Shown: positions 1 through 10,641 of the stretch, piece after piece | Layout of the letters: each line of letters begins with the position of its first letter | Position numbering within the stretch: the first letter of the stretch is position 1 | Source of the DNA: Georhizobium profundi | GTDB lineage: Bacteria; Pseudomonadota; Alphaproteobacteria; Rhizobiales; Rhizobiaceae | DNA length: 64,000 nt | Assembly: GCF_003952725.1 (NCBI RefSeq) | Contig: NZ_CP032509.1 | Coordinates: 3,558,001 to 3,622,000, forward strand | Direction of reading: 5' to 3' | The notes under the pieces: model-generated | Told to the model about the DNA's origin: nothing | Database searches by the model: none | The model's input: the letters and a program-made list of their open reading frames with translations, nothing else | Translations under genes and position numbers: made by a program

Positions 1-602
1 AACTGAACGTAGGAGAACAGCGCGCCGAGCAGCACGGTGAGCGTCAGGCCATAGATGAGGCCCTTGCGGTCGTTGTGCAGCAGCGCGTGGTGCGCCCAGG
101 TGACCGTCGTGCCGGAAAGCAGCAGGATGACGGTGTTGTAGAGCGGAAGGTGCAGCGGATCGAGCACTTCGATACCGGCCGGCGGCCACTGACCGCCCGT
201 GAAGGCGACACGGGCCTCCTGGATCGATTCGTCGGCGAAGAGGCTCGCGTCGAAGAAGGCCCAGAACCAGGCGACGAAGAACATCACTTCGGAAGCGATG
301 AACATGATCATGCCGTAGCGCAGGTGCAGCGACACGACGCGTGTGTGATGGCCTTCGCGCGATTCCTTTACCGTGTCCGACCACCAGCCATACATGGTGT
401 AGAGCACGATCGCGAGGCCGATGTAGAAGAGCCACGGGCTCGCCCAGTTGACCCCGAACATGTTGAAGGAGCCACCGGAAAGATAGCGCATGTAGCCGAC
501 GCCACCGAAGGCCATGACCAGAGCGCCGATCGAAGCGACCAGGGGCCAGGGTGACGGGTCGATGATGTGATAGTCGTGATTTTTCGTATGTGCATCGGCC
601 AT
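1..602 (-). CDS. ctaE: Cytochrome c oxidase subunit III (3' end outside the window)
   Basis: Subunit III of the aa3-type cytochrome c oxidase, a membrane protein that stabilises the catalytic core. The frame is open from an ATG at 602 to the window edge, about 200 codons. It begins MADAHTKNHDYHIIDPSPWP, the usual start of this subunit, and then has hydrophobic helices, with typical family stretches such as FVAWFWAFFDASLF and TVTWAHHALL. A GGGGA motif lies about 7 nt before the ATG. It is the last visible gene of the minus-strand oxidase cluster and follows ctaG by about 60 bp. Only the C-terminal helices are missing, because the window ends there; this is not a truncated gene. Confidence 0.95.
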   Translation of the reverse strand, partial: MADAHTKNHDYHIIDPSPWPLVASIGALVMAFGGVGYMRYLSGGSFNMFGVNWASPWLFYIGLAIVLYTMYGWWSDTVKESREGHHTRVVSLHLRYGMIMFIASEVMFFVAWFWAFFDASLFADESIQEARVAFTGGQWPPAGIEVLDPLHLPLYNTVILLLSGTTVTWAHHALLHNDRKGLIYGLTLTVLLGALFSYVQ

Positions 603-661
603 GAACTGATCCCCGATTGACCTTTCCTTGCAGGCGGAACCCGACGGACCGCCTTATTCCA

Positions 662-1276
662 TTAGAGACTGTCCGAATTCTTCTCGTCGCCTACCGGCGC
701 TGCAGCAACGGGTGCAGCTTCCGTGGCGTGCGGGAAGAACGTGTATGACAACGTAATCGTTTCGATGTTCTGCGTCTCGCGCTGATCGACGATCGCCGGA
801 TCCACGAAGAACACGACCGGCATGTCGATCGACTCACCGGGTTCGAGGCTCATCTCGGTGAAGCAGAAGCACTCGACCTTGTTGAAGAAAGCGCCGGCGG
901 TCTGTGGCGTGACATTGTAGGTCGCCTGACCGGACGTCGTGCGCTCGCTGTTGTTGGTCGCGACGTATTCGACCTGGATCGTCTCGCCGATCCGAACTTC
1001 GACCTCGCGCTGCTTCGGACGGAATGTCCAGGGCAGACCGTTCACGTTCGAATCGAAGCGAACCTTGACCGTGCGGTCGAGGATCGTGTCGGAATACTGT
1101 TCGGCGCGCTGCGTCGTGCCGCCATAGCCTGTCACCTGACAGAACAGCTCGTAAAGCGGCACCGCCGCATAAGCCATGCCGCCCATGGTCGAGGCGAATA
1201 CCAGACACGCGATCACGATGCCGCGGTTGTTGGCGGGCTTCTTCGTTTCTGCTGCAGTGTCGTTACGATCGGCCAC
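662..1276 (-). CDS. ctaG: Cytochrome c oxidase assembly protein CtaG/Cox11
   Basis: Copper chaperone that delivers Cu to the CuB site of oxidase subunit I. The 204-residue protein has a short cytosolic N-terminus, one membrane helix (about residues 19-40) and a periplasmic immunoglobulin-like domain. The family motif CFCF is present ([15 protein letters not shown], about residues 138-152) and carries the copper-binding cysteines. A further Cys just after the helix ([10 protein letters not shown]) is also conserved in the family. It lies between the CoxF-like small gene and ctaE, the standard position in rhizobial oxidase clusters. Length and motifs are normal. Confidence 0.96.
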   Translation of the reverse strand: MADRNDTAAETKKPANNRGIVIACLVFASTMGGMAYAAVPLYELFCQVTGYGGTTQRAEQYSDTILDRTVKVRFDSNVNGLPWTFRPKQREVEVRIGETIQVEYVATNNSERTTSGQATYNVTPQTAGAFFNKVECFCFTEMSLEPGESIDMPVVFFVDPAIVDQRETQNIETITLSYTFFPHATEAAPVAAAPVGDEKNSDSL

Positions 1277-1287
1277 GTGCGTCTCCC

Positions 1288-1440
1288 TCAGATCATCGGC
1301 TTGTTCATGATCTCCGGCCCGATCTTGATGACCGTTGCCGCATAGAACAGGATGACGAGCAGCGCCAGAACGATGCCGATTGCGATGGACCGGTTGCGGC
1401 GCGCGCGCTTCTGCTTTTCCGTCAGTTCAACAGTTTCCAT
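1288..1440 (-). CDS. Small single-helix CoxF-like oxidase cluster protein
   Basis: A 50-residue protein starting [18 protein letters not shown], with a basic stretch followed by one hydrophobic helix (about residues 19-38). I place the start at 1440 because GGAGG lies 6 nt upstream. A longer reading from 1488 would run back into the end of ctaB. It sits 11 nt after ctaB and 11 nt before ctaG, so it is surely part of the oxidase operon. Small proteins at this position are annotated CoxF in rhizobia. A role in oxidase assembly or stability is inferred from position only. Confidence 0.8.
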   Translation of the reverse strand: METVELTEKQKRARRNRSIAIGIVLALLVILFYAATVIKIGPEIMNKPMI

Positions 1441-1451
1441 TGCCGCCTCCA

Positions 1452-2414
1452 TCATGCCGCAAACGCTGTGAAGGCCCGCATCGCCCAATCGTCGATCAGG
1501 AACAACGCGAAGATAGCGAAGAGATAGATCAGCGAGTAACCGAACAGCTTCTTGGCCGGAACCATGACGCGATCGTCTTCCGGCATCGTCCAGACCTTGT
1601 AGGCATGGCGAATGAACTCGGCGCCAAGCAGCAGCGAAACGGCGGCGTAGACCGGGCCGGCGAAGCCGAGGAAGTACGGCGATACGCCGACGATGGCCGT
1701 TGCGACCGCGTACCAGAACATCTGCGTCTTGGTGGATGCCTCGCCCTTGACGTTGGGCATCATCGGAACGCCGGCATCACCATAGTCACGCAGCTTGAAC
1801 AGCGCGAGAGCCCAGAAGTGCGGCGGCGTCCACAGGAAGATGATCAGGAAGAGCACGACGCTTTCGATCGAGATCGAACCGGTAACGGCGACCCAGCCGA
1901 TCATGGGCGGGAACGCGCCGGCAGCACCGCCGATGACGATGTTGTGCGGCGTCATGCGCTTCAGCCACATCGTGTAGACGACGGCGTAGAAGAAAATGGT
2001 GAAGGCGAGAAGCGCGGAAGCGGCCCAATTGACGAGCAGGCCGAGCGTGATCACCGAGAATATGGACAGGATCAGGCCGAAGCCCAGCGCTTCGCCACCG
2101 GTCACCCGGCCATCGGGAATGGGGCGCTTGGCCGTTCGCGTCATCACCGCGTCGATATCGGCATCGTACCACATGTTGAGCGCGCCGGAGGCGCCTGCGC
2201 CGACGGCGATGCAGAGCACGGCAACGCCAGCGATGAACGGGTGGATGTCGCCGGGCGCGAGATAAAGGCCGACGAAGGCCGTGAAGATCACGAGCGACAT
2301 GACCCGCGGCTTCAGGAGATCGAAGAAGTCACGCGCGCTGGCCTCGGACATGCGGACATCGGACCCGCCAACGATTTCAGGCACGGCGACATCATGATCG
2401 CTGGTGTAGGCCAT
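1452..2414 (-). CDS. ctaB: Protoheme IX farnesyltransferase (heme O synthase)
   Basis: UbiA-superfamily prenyltransferase that adds a farnesyl group to heme B to make heme O, the precursor of heme A in the aa3 oxidase. The 320 residues hold about nine membrane helices. The first Asp-rich prenyl-diphosphate site is visible as [20 protein letters not shown], and a second conserved loop as [13 protein letters not shown]. It lies downstream of ctaD on the same strand, separated by a 108-bp gap that contains a perfect 9-bp hairpin. An AAAGG motif precedes the ATG by about 9 nt. Confidence 0.96.
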   Translation of the reverse strand: MAYTSDHDVAVPEIVGGSDVRMSEASARDFFDLLKPRVMSLVIFTAFVGLYLAPGDIHPFIAGVAVLCIAVGAGASGALNMWYDADIDAVMTRTAKRPIPDGRVTGGEALGFGLILSIFSVITLGLLVNWAASALLAFTIFFYAVVYTMWLKRMTPHNIVIGGAAGAFPPMIGWVAVTGSISIESVVLFLIIFLWTPPHFWALALFKLRDYGDAGVPMMPNVKGEASTKTQMFWYAVATAIVGVSPYFLGFAGPVYAAVSLLLGAEFIRHAYKVWTMPEDDRVMVPAKKLFGYSLIYLFAIFALFLIDDWAMRAFTAFAA

Positions 2415-2466
2415 TCAACTCAACCTTTCGCGCGGGACGCGCAGATTTCAGTCTTCTCTCAAGTCG

Positions 2467-2494
2467 GAGACCGCCAAACGATGCTGGCGGTCTC
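2467..2494 (-). other. Intercistronic hairpin between ctaD and ctaB
   Basis: Perfect inverted repeat: GAGACCGCC (2467-2475), a 10-nt loop, then GGCGGTCTC (2486-2494). It lies 28 nt after the ctaD stop and about 50 nt before the ctaB start. In the direction of transcription (minus) no U-tract follows, so it does not look like an intrinsic terminator. An mRNA processing or stability element favouring the subunit message over the assembly-factor message is a reasonable inference. Confidence 0.6.
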
Positions 2495-2522
2495 TTGTTC
2501 ATCAACCCTGGTCGGCTGCCGC

Positions 2523-4199
<1,677 letters not shown>

Positions 4200-5099
4200 T
4201 TACTGTGCATCGTTTTCGGCAACGTCGACGGACTTTTCAGCCTCGATCGCAGCAATGAGAGCGCGGTTCGCTTCGCCGACATTGGCGGCAGCGGCCGTAG
4301 CCCAGGAATTGTACTGCTCTTCGCTCACAACGCGGATCGCGATCGGCATAAAGGCGTGATCCTTACCGCACAGTTCTGAGCACTGGCCGTAATAGAGGCC
4401 TTCACGCTCCGCCTTGAACCACGTCTCGTTCAGACGGCCCGGCACGGCGTCCATCTTCACACCGAAAGCCGGCATGGCGAAGGAGTGGAGAACGTCACCG
4501 GCCGTGATGAGCAGGCGGACGGTCTGGTTCACCGGCACAACGACTTCGTTGTCGACGGCCAGCAGACGCGGATAAGCGGCAACATCGGTCTTGCCGGCAG
4601 CTTCGCGGTCGGCGTCCTGCAGCATGAAGGAATCGAAGACGACTTCCGTCGGCTCGCCACCCTCTTCCGCTTCAGCCTGGTATTCATAGCCCCAGTACCA
4701 CTGGTAGCCGGTCGCCTTGATCGTCAGCGCGGCTTCTTCCGGCGGATCGTACTGGGCGGAGAGCAGTTGGAAGGACGGAACGGCGATCGCCAGGAGAATC
4801 ACGACCGGCGCGACGGTCCAGACAACTTCGATCAGCGTGTTGTGGCTGGTGCGCGACGGAACCGGGTTTGCCGATTTACGGAACTTGATGGCGCAATAGG
4901 CGAGAAGGCCGAGAACGAGCAGCGTGATCGGCACGATGAACCACAGCGTGTAAATCTCGAACCACGTGATTTCCTGCATGATTCCAGTCGCTGCCGGCTG
5001 AAAACGCACCTGCCAGTCGACCGGCTGATCCGCGTTGGCCCCGGTAGCAGAAAGCAGCGAAACCATAGCGGTCAGCGCTGCAAATGAGATGTATCTCAC
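4200..5099 (-). CDS. ctaC: Cytochrome c oxidase subunit II
   Basis: Carries the dinuclear CuA centre that accepts electrons from cytochrome c. An N-terminal signal sequence is followed by two membrane helices and a periplasmic cupredoxin domain. The CuA motif C-x3-C-x3-H-x2-M is intact (CSELCGKDHAFMPI, about residue 239). I choose a GTG start at 5099: AGGAGA lies 7 nt upstream, and it gives a compact signal peptide (VRYISFAALTAMVSLLSATG, cleaved near ANA). The ATGs at 5126 and 5177 lack a ribosome-binding site, and the one at 5177 falls against the predicted promoter. First gene of the oxidase operon. Confidence 0.95.
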   Translation of the reverse strand: MRYISFAALTAMVSLLSATGANADQPVDWQVRFQPAATGIMQEITWFEIYTLWFIVPITLLVLGLLAYCAIKFRKSANPVPSRTSHNTLIEVVWTVAPVVILLAIAVPSFQLLSAQYDPPEEAALTIKATGYQWYWGYEYQAEAEEGGEPTEVVFDSFMLQDADREAAGKTDVAAYPRLLAVDNEVVVPVNQTVRLLITAGDVLHSFAMPAFGVKMDAVPGRLNETWFKAEREGLYYGQCSELCGKDHAFMPIAIRVVSEEQYNSWATAAAANVGEANRALIAAIEAEKSVDVAENDAQ

Positions 5100-5423
5100 A
5101 CCCAATCTCCTTGAAGCATGGCCCATTGCAGGCACAATCTTGTACCGAGCCGGACTTTCTTGCCCGCTTAGAACCATAATTTACAGGCTATCGCAACATG
5201 CGGAAGGCGCTTCTCATGCGGCATTTTGCACCCGACGCGCCATAGTCTTAAGGTGGGGCGTCCACGCCTGCCTCCCATGTCTCCACTCTTTGTTTATTTG
5301 CGTCTAGCTGCACGATTCTGGCCGTTATTGATGGATATGCGGGAAGGCTCCGCCGGCCGGGCTTTCATTTTCGGCCGCGCGCCGTCAAATTCCTGCCTGT
5401 GATTCGCCATTTCGAGGTCGCCG
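5100..5423. other. Divergent intergenic region ctaC / ialB-like gene
   Basis: 324 bp with no convincing gene. It must hold the promoters of the oxidase operon (minus) and of the IalB-family gene (plus). Apart from the weak ctaC promoter candidate I see no repeat, operator or RNA structure worth naming. Confidence 0.6.
5168..5196 (-). promoter_or_regulatory. Possible promoter of the ctaC operon
   Basis: Reading the minus strand, TTGCGA (5196-5191), a 17-bp spacer and TTCTAA (5173-5168) form a housekeeping-like promoter about 60-70 nt before the preferred ctaC start. The match is moderate, so this is a prediction only. Confidence 0.35.
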
Positions 5424-6053
5424 ATGCTGCCGAGCCCACTGTCTGTCTTCATCCGGAGCGCCACCGCCGGCGCCGCATTCCTGGCCCTGGCCGCACTCCC
5501 TCTTTCAGCCCAGGCACAGGATGCCGAGGCTCCGGCCGAAGCGCCGGCGGCAGAAACGCCGGCTGAAGGCGAGCCTGCGCCGGAAGCCCAGACATTGCCG
5601 GAGACTCAGCCTTCGCCATCACAGAGCGGCGCCGTTCGCTCCACACATGGTGCCTGGTCGATCGTCTGCGACGAACAGGCTGGCGCGCCCGACGAGCAAT
5701 GTGCGCTCATGCAGAACGTGATCGCCGAGGACCGCCCGGAAGTCGGTCTTTCGGTCGTCGTGCTGAAGACGGCCGACGATCAGGCCCGCATCCTGCGCGT
5801 CCTTGCGCCACTCGGCGTTCTTCTGCCCAACGGCCTCGGTCTCAATGTCGATGGCGAGGATATCGGCCGGGCCTATTTCGTGCGCTGCTTCACCGACGGC
5901 TGTTACGCTGAGGTGATTTTGGAAGACGAACTGCTCGAGACCATGGGTAGCGGCACGACCGCGACGTTCATCGTGTTTCAGACGCCGGAAGAAGGCATCG
6001 GCATACCGGTCGATCTGGACGGCTTCGAAGCAGGCTTCGCTGCCCTGCCCTGA
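5424..6053 (+). CDS. Invasion associated locus B (IalB) family protein
   Basis: Secreted protein of the IalB family, named after a Bartonella protein linked to erythrocyte invasion but widespread in free-living rhizobia. Of 209 residues, about 1-32 form a signal peptide ending in AQA. An Ala/Glu/Pro-rich linker follows (about 33-65) and then the IalB domain. That domain starts at HGAWSIVCDE and includes CALMQ and YFVRCFTDGCYAEVIL, whose cysteines probably form disulfides. The low-complexity linker suggests a spacer in the periplasm or at the outer membrane. Function here is unknown; virulence should not be assumed from the family name. Confidence 0.88.
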   Translation: MLPSPLSVFIRSATAGAAFLALAALPLSAQAQDAEAPAEAPAAETPAEGEPAPEAQTLPETQPSPSQSGAVRSTHGAWSIVCDEQAGAPDEQCALMQNVIAEDRPEVGLSVVVLKTADDQARILRVLAPLGVLLPNGLGLNVDGEDIGRAYFVRCFTDGCYAEVILEDELLETMGSGTTATFIVFQTPEEGIGIPVDLDGFEAGFAALP

Positions 6054-6080
6054 GGCTGCCTCGGCCGCCACGCGTATTCC

Positions 6081-6103
6081 AAAGCCGCCTCATGGGCGGC
6101 TTT
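6081..6103 (+). terminator. Hairpin after the IalB-family gene
   Basis: AAAGCCGCC (6081-6089), a 5-nt loop and GGCGGCTTT (6095-6103): a perfect 9-bp stem 28 nt after the stop codon. The downstream U-run is short (TTT, then GCCGTTT), so it is a plausible but not ideal terminator. Confidence 0.55.
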
Positions 6104-6180
6104 GCCGTTTCTGAGGGTGTGATTCCGCCCGGCCAGGGCCTATATGAGCCGGACCACTTCAAGCGCCCGGGAGCCTCTTC

Positions 6181-7596
6181 GTGACCGATCAATTGCTCGA
6201 CAAGTTCGATATCTCCGCAGCCTCGATCGAGCGGATCGTGTCCGACACGCTGCACGGCGCAGACGATGGCGAACTCTTCCTCGAATACCGCCAGTCCGAA
6301 GGGCTGCTTTTCGACAATGGCCGTTTGAAGAGCGGTACCTTCAACACCGACCAAGGTTTCGGATTGCGGGCCGTGGCGGGTGAGGCCATCGGGTATGCCC
6401 ATGCAGGCGAATTGTCCGAGGCTGCGCTCAAGCGTGCAGCCGATGCCGTTTCGGCCGTGACCGTCGGGCATTCTGGCAGCTATGCGGCGGCTCCGCAGCG
6501 CACCAATCGCAGCCTTTACGGCGAGGAGAACCCGATCGGCCAGCCCGATTTCGAGCAGAAGGTGAAGCTCCTGCAGGAAATCGATGCCTATGTGCGCGCC
6601 AGGGATCCCAGGGTTCGGCAGGTAACCGTGTCACTCGGCGCGAGCTGGCAAGTGGTGGAAATCATCCGCGCCGATGGCGAGCGGCGGCGTGACGTGCGAC
6701 CGCTGACCCGAGTGAACGTCTCAGTCGTCGTTGGCGATGGCGACCGCCAGGAGAGCGGCAGCTTCGGGATGGGCGGCCGGCACGGCTTTGGCGATTTCGT
6801 CGTGGCCGAGAACTGGCGCAGCGGCGCCGACGAAGCTCTTCGCCAGGCTCTCGTCAATCTCGAAGCGCGCCCTGCTCCGGCCGGGACGATGGACGTCGTG
6901 CTCGGCAATGGCTGGCCGGGCGTGATGCTGCATGAAGCCGTCGGCCACGGGCTCGAAGGCGACTTCAACCGCAAGAAGACCTCGGCGTTTGCCGGGCTTC
7001 TCGGCGAACAGGTCGCCGCCAAAGGCGTCACGGTGGTGGATGACGGGACGATCGGCGAACGCCGCGGCTCGATCACCATCGACGACGAAGGCACGCCGTC
7101 CGCCTACAATGTCCTTATCGAGGATGGGAAGCTCGTCGGCTACATGCAGGATCGTCAGAACGCCCGGCTGATGGGCATGAAGCCGACCGGCAATGGTCGT
7201 CGCGAAAGCCACAGCCATGCACCGATGCCCCGCATGACGAACACCTATATGCTCGGCGGCCAGCACACGCCGGAAGAAATGATCGCTTCGGTGAAAAAGG
7301 GCATCTACGCTGTCTCCTTCGGTGGCGGACAGGTGGACATCACCTCCGGCAAGTTCGTCTTCGGCTGCACCGAGGCTTACATGATCGAGGACGGAAAGAT
7401 CGGCCACCCCATCAAGGGTGCGATGCTGATCGGCAACGGACCCGACGCGATGAAGCGCATTTCCATGATCGGCAACGATCCCAAGCTCGACACCGGTGTC
7501 GGCAATTGCGGCAAGGCGGGCCAGTGGGTGCCCGTGGGCGTCGGCCAGCCACACCTGAAGATGGAGCAGACCACGGTCGGCGGCACCGAAGCCTGA
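6181..7596 (+). CDS. tldD: Metalloprotease TldD
   Basis: TldD subunit of the TldD/TldE zinc protease, which processes small peptides and unfolded proteins in the cytosol. The 471 residues match the family length. The zinc motif HEAVGHGLEGDF is at about residue 251. The conserved C-terminal half (GKFVFGCTEAYMIEDGKIG; PIKGAMLIGNG) is present. It begins with GTG at 6181, preceded by GGGAG. No tldE/pmbA gene is visible in the window. A sirtuin gene follows 16 bp downstream on the same strand. Confidence 0.96.
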   Translation: MTDQLLDKFDISAASIERIVSDTLHGADDGELFLEYRQSEGLLFDNGRLKSGTFNTDQGFGLRAVAGEAIGYAHAGELSEAALKRAADAVSAVTVGHSGSYAAAPQRTNRSLYGEENPIGQPDFEQKVKLLQEIDAYVRARDPRVRQVTVSLGASWQVVEIIRADGERRRDVRPLTRVNVSVVVGDGDRQESGSFGMGGRHGFGDFVVAENWRSGADEALRQALVNLEARPAPAGTMDVVLGNGWPGVMLHEAVGHGLEGDFNRKKTSAFAGLLGEQVAAKGVTVVDDGTIGERRGSITIDDEGTPSAYNVLIEDGKLVGYMQDRQNARLMGMKPTGNGRRESHSHAPMPRMTNTYMLGGQHTPEEMIASVKKGIYAVSFGGGQVDITSGKFVFGCTEAYMIEDGKIGHPIKGAMLIGNGPDAMKRISMIGNDPKLDTGVGNCGKAGQWVPVGVGQPHLKMEQTTVGGTEA

Positions 7597-7612
7597 CTGG
7601 ACAACGTCGGCC

Positions 7613-8338
7613 ATGGCGTTTCGCCCCTCCTCCATCGTCATCCTTACCGGCGCCGGCATTTCGGCCGAATCGGGCGTGGCGACTTTCCGCGACAAGGGCG
7701 GCATCTGGTCGAGGGTTCGCATCGAGGATGTGGCCACGCCGCAGGCCTTCGCGCGCGATCCTGACCGCGTGCACGATTTCTACAACGAGCGGCGCGCCGG
7801 GCTGGACAGTGTCGCGCCCAATGCCGCCCATCTTGCGCTCGCACGGCTGGAGCAGGAATTCACTGGCGATTTCCTGCTGGTCACCCAGAACATCGACGAT
7901 CTGCATGAGCGCGCGGGCAGCCGGAAGCTGATCCACATGCATGGCGAACTGGCAAAGGCGCTCTGCCTCCACTGCGGGCAGCGCAACGCGTGGCGTGATG
8001 AGATGGATACTTTAACGCCATGCCCCACCTGCAGCATGGGCGGCGGAATGCGCCCCGACGTCGTCTGGTTCGGCGAGATGCCCTATGAGATGGACAGGAT
8101 TTCCAACCGTCTCCAAGCGGCCGACCTTTTCGTGTCGATCGGCACAAGCGGCACCGTCTATCCCGCCGCCGGTTTCGTGGAAGAAGCACGCAGCGCCGGC
8201 GCACTGACCGTCGAGCTCAACCTCGAGCCCTCGGCCGGGCATTCGCACTTTCATCGCTCCGAAACCGGAACGGCGTCTATGCTCGTGCCCGCCTTTGTCG
8301 ACAGTCTGCTTGCGGGAACGATCTTCAACAAAGATTAA
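7613..8338 (+). CDS. cobB: NAD-dependent protein deacylase (Sir2/CobB family)
   Basis: Sirtuin that removes acyl groups from lysines at the expense of NAD. GAGISAESG (residues 13-21) and FRDKGG bind NAD, QNIDDLHERAG and MHGE (His about 109) form the active site, and two CxxC pairs (CLHC, CPTC) bind structural zinc. Tyr57 and Arg60 form the Y-x-x-R signature of class III sirtuins (SIRT5, E. coli CobB), so desuccinylase activity is likely besides deacetylation. At 241 residues it has no extensions. It probably shares a transcript with tldD. Confidence 0.94.
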   Translation: MAFRPSSIVILTGAGISAESGVATFRDKGGIWSRVRIEDVATPQAFARDPDRVHDFYNERRAGLDSVAPNAAHLALARLEQEFTGDFLLVTQNIDDLHERAGSRKLIHMHGELAKALCLHCGQRNAWRDEMDTLTPCPTCSMGGGMRPDVVWFGEMPYEMDRISNRLQAADLFVSIGTSGTVYPAAGFVEEARSAGALTVELNLEPSAGHSHFHRSETGTASMLVPAFVDSLLAGTIFNKD

Positions 8339-8365
8339 TGTCCATCCCCTAACACTCGAAGCTGA

Positions 8366-9475
8366 ATGCAGCACGATCGGCGTTGGGGGATCGAGGGCGG
8401 CGTGGGGACGACACTCGCCAGACATGGCCTGGGAAAAGCTGCGGTCGCCGTAGCGCTGGAGACGTTTCACCTCGCCTCCCGCGCAGGCATCGGCCGCGCC
8501 AGGCGCCCCCGTGCGCTGATTTTCACGCTTCATCATGTGCGCCCGGCTGTACGCGCACCGTTTGCGCCAAACGCGCATCTGGAAGTGACGCCTGAATTTC
8601 TCGACGTCGCCTTGTCTTCCCTGATCGCGGACGGCTTCAAGCCGGTGCGCCTGGAAGATCTTCCCGATCACGTGCGGGACGGCAATGCGGGCGACAGTTA
8701 TTTCGCCTTCACGCTGGACGACGGCTATCGCAACAATCGCGACCACGCGCTTCCCGTCTTCAAACGGCACAACGTGCCTCACACGATCTTCTTGACTCGT
8801 GGGTTTGTGGAGCGCACCCATTCCGCCTGGTGGGAAACGGCGGCGACGCTGCTTGGCAACCAGAACTCGCTGACCTTTGATTTCGGCAGCGGGCTGGAGA
8901 CACTCTCCACGACGACGATCGCGTTGAAGTCACTCGCCTTTGCGCGGCTTGCCGCTGCAATTCGATCCGGCCATCAGGATGAGCGCATTCAGGTGTTAGA
9001 CATCGTTGCCCGGGATGCCGGGCTCGAGCCTCTGGACTTCATCGAAAGCGAGATCATGGACAGTGCCGAACTGGTGGCTCTCGCTGATTCTGAAGCGCTG
9101 GTTTCGCTGGGCGCCCACAGTCTTACCCATCCAAGCCTGGCGCATGTCACGCCGGAGCGCCTGCACGCAGAGCTGAACGGGTCTGCCGATTATATCGGCG
9201 AGATCACCGGCAAGCGCCCGGCGACGTTTGCCTATCCCTATGGCAGTGTCTGCGCGGCGGGGCCGCGGGAATTCGCAGCTTCCGGGGAGGCTGGCTTCAA
9301 GCTCGCGGTGACAACCCAGCCCGGCGTGATCGACGCTGCCGGACTGACACTTTCACCGTTCAGCCTGCCGCGAATTTCGCTCAACGGCCACTTTCAGCGA
9401 GCGCGCTATGTCCGTGCGCTCGCTTCCGGATTGCCTTTCCGCATGATGAAACGCCGCTCAGGGATAGAGGCGTAG
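8366..9475 (+). CDS. Polysaccharide deacetylase family protein
   Basis: NodB-homology (carbohydrate esterase 4) domain enzyme. Motif 1 is TLDDGYRNN, with the catalytic/metal Asp pair. Motif 2 is [10 protein letters not shown] (metal histidines) and motif 3 is FAYPYGS. A long insert between motifs 1 and 2 resembles sugar-nucleotide-linked deacetylases of envelope polysaccharide pathways rather than NodB itself. The start is uncertain: ATG 8366 has a weak ribosome site, while GTG 8402 is preceded by GAGGG. The 3' end overlaps the convergent pdxH by 18 bp. No signal peptide is obvious. The substrate is unknown. Confidence 0.88.
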   Translation: MQHDRRWGIEGGVGTTLARHGLGKAAVAVALETFHLASRAGIGRARRPRALIFTLHHVRPAVRAPFAPNAHLEVTPEFLDVALSSLIADGFKPVRLEDLPDHVRDGNAGDSYFAFTLDDGYRNNRDHALPVFKRHNVPHTIFLTRGFVERTHSAWWETAATLLGNQNSLTFDFGSGLETLSTTTIALKSLAFARLAAAIRSGHQDERIQVLDIVARDAGLEPLDFIESEIMDSAELVALADSEALVSLGAHSLTHPSLAHVTPERLHAELNGSADYIGEITGKRPATFAYPYGSVCAAGPREFAASGEAGFKLAVTTQPGVIDAAGLTLSPFSLPRISLNGHFQRARYVRALASGLPFRMMKRRSGIEA

Positions 9476-10078
9476 GCGATCCCAGGCTGCGCCCTCGTCC
9501 TGGCGCGTGAACTTGATGCGGTCGTGCAGGCGAAACGCGCCGTCCTTCCAGAACTCGATCGCGACCGGCTTGATGCGAAAGCCAGACCAGTGAGGTGGGC
9601 GCGGGATCGTGTCGTCGCCATAGCGTGCGGTCAGGTCGGCCACTGCCTTTTCCAGGGTCGCCCGGTCGTCCAGCGGTCGCGACTGCGCGGAAGCCCAGGC
9701 GCCGATCTGGCTGCCTCGGGGACGCGATGTGTAATAGGCGTCCGCCTCCGCCTCCGTCACGATTTCGACCGGTCCGCGAACGCGAACCTGCCGGCGCAAC
9801 GACTTCCAGTGGAAGCACATGGCGGCCTTCATGGTCGCCTGGATCTGGGAACCCTTGGCGCTTTCGAAATTGGTGTAGAAAACGAAGCCGCGATCATCGA
9901 AGCCCTTGAGCAGAACCATCCGCACATCCGGCAGACCGTCGGTGTCGACCGTCGCCAGTGCCGTCGCCGTCGGATCGTTGACTTCGCTCGCCACGGCTTC
10001 TTCCAGCCAGCCCGCGAACAGAGCGATGGGGTCCGTCGCCTCGGTGAAGTTACCTTGAATTAAGGATGTATCGCTCAT
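9458..10078 (-). CDS. pdxH: Pyridoxamine 5'-phosphate oxidase
   Basis: FMN-dependent enzyme that oxidises pyridoxine or pyridoxamine 5'-phosphate to pyridoxal 5'-phosphate. The 206-residue form starts [10 protein letters not shown] at 10078. Longer in-frame starts up to 10243 would add a stretch with no family resemblance. The FMN and substrate motifs are visible ([31 protein letters not shown], and WDRLRLYP at the C-terminus). The gene is divergent from the lipoprotein gene and convergent with the deacetylase gene, whose tail it overlaps. Confidence 0.96.
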   Translation of the reverse strand: MSDTSLIQGNFTEATDPIALFAGWLEEAVASEVNDPTATALATVDTDGLPDVRMVLLKGFDDRGFVFYTNFESAKGSQIQATMKAAMCFHWKSLRRQVRVRGPVEIVTEAEADAYYTSRPRGSQIGAWASAQSRPLDDRATLEKAVADLTARYGDDTIPRPPHWSGFRIKPVAIEFWKDGAFRLHDRIKFTRQDEGAAWDRLRLYP

Positions 10079-10145
10079 TGTGGATTCAGATGCGCCTTCC
10101 GTTTTCAATTGCGTCGACCATATGGTGCCCATCCTGCACAAGTCC

Positions 10146-10568
10146 ATGACATTGCGCGGCCGTTTCACCCCAGCATGCAGGGCTATGTGCGTCGGCTTCC
10201 TGACGCTCGCCCTCAGCGGGTGTATCGGCACGGACATGGACATGGCGCTCGGCGTCGATCACACCGTGACCGGCTCCATCAACAGGCCCGCCGGTCCAAT
10301 CCCCGGCAGCGACGACGCGGCCCTCATAGCGGCCGTCGCCGATATCGACCTTGCCCGCACGCCGGACGGACCCTTTGCCTGGGCCAATCCCTCCACGGGA
10401 ACGACAGGCGTCATCGGCTATGTCGCTGAAGAACAGCGCGAGGATGCCACCTGCCGCCGGTTTTCCACGACACGTCGCGACGTGTTCGGACGTCGGCAGT
10501 TCCAGGGTCTCGGCTGCAGCAATGACGGCGAACGCTGGCAGATCATCAATCTCTCGCCTGGAACATGA
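10146..10568 (+). CDS. Putative surface lipoprotein (RT0821/Lpp0805-like)
   Basis: Small exported protein with a lipobox: a basic N-terminus and hydrophobic stretch are followed by LALSGC, so it should be cleaved and lipidated at the Cys. The C-terminal half ([44 protein letters not shown]) resembles the RT0821/Lpp0805 family of alphaproteobacterial surface antigens, whose function is unknown. The frame is open back to 10080, but that start would leave no room for a promoter beside divergent pdxH. ATGs at 10146 or 10185 give a normal lipoprotein signal. Family assignment is by motif memory, so moderate. Confidence 0.72.
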   Translation: MTLRGRFTPACRAMCVGFLTLALSGCIGTDMDMALGVDHTVTGSINRPAGPIPGSDDAALIAAVADIDLARTPDGPFAWANPSTGTTGVIGYVAEEQREDATCRRFSTTRRDVFGRRQFQGLGCSNDGERWQIINLSPGT

Positions 10569-10641
10569 AAAAGTCGGCATAAACCCTCAATTAGCAATCT
10601 CTTCCTAGACTGCATGTCGGTCCATGGAAGAATCGGTCATG

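Noticed and set aside
6721..7737. 338-codon minus-strand open frame opposite tldD
   Set aside because: Antisense shadow of a conserved gene; composition and lack of motifs show it is not coding.
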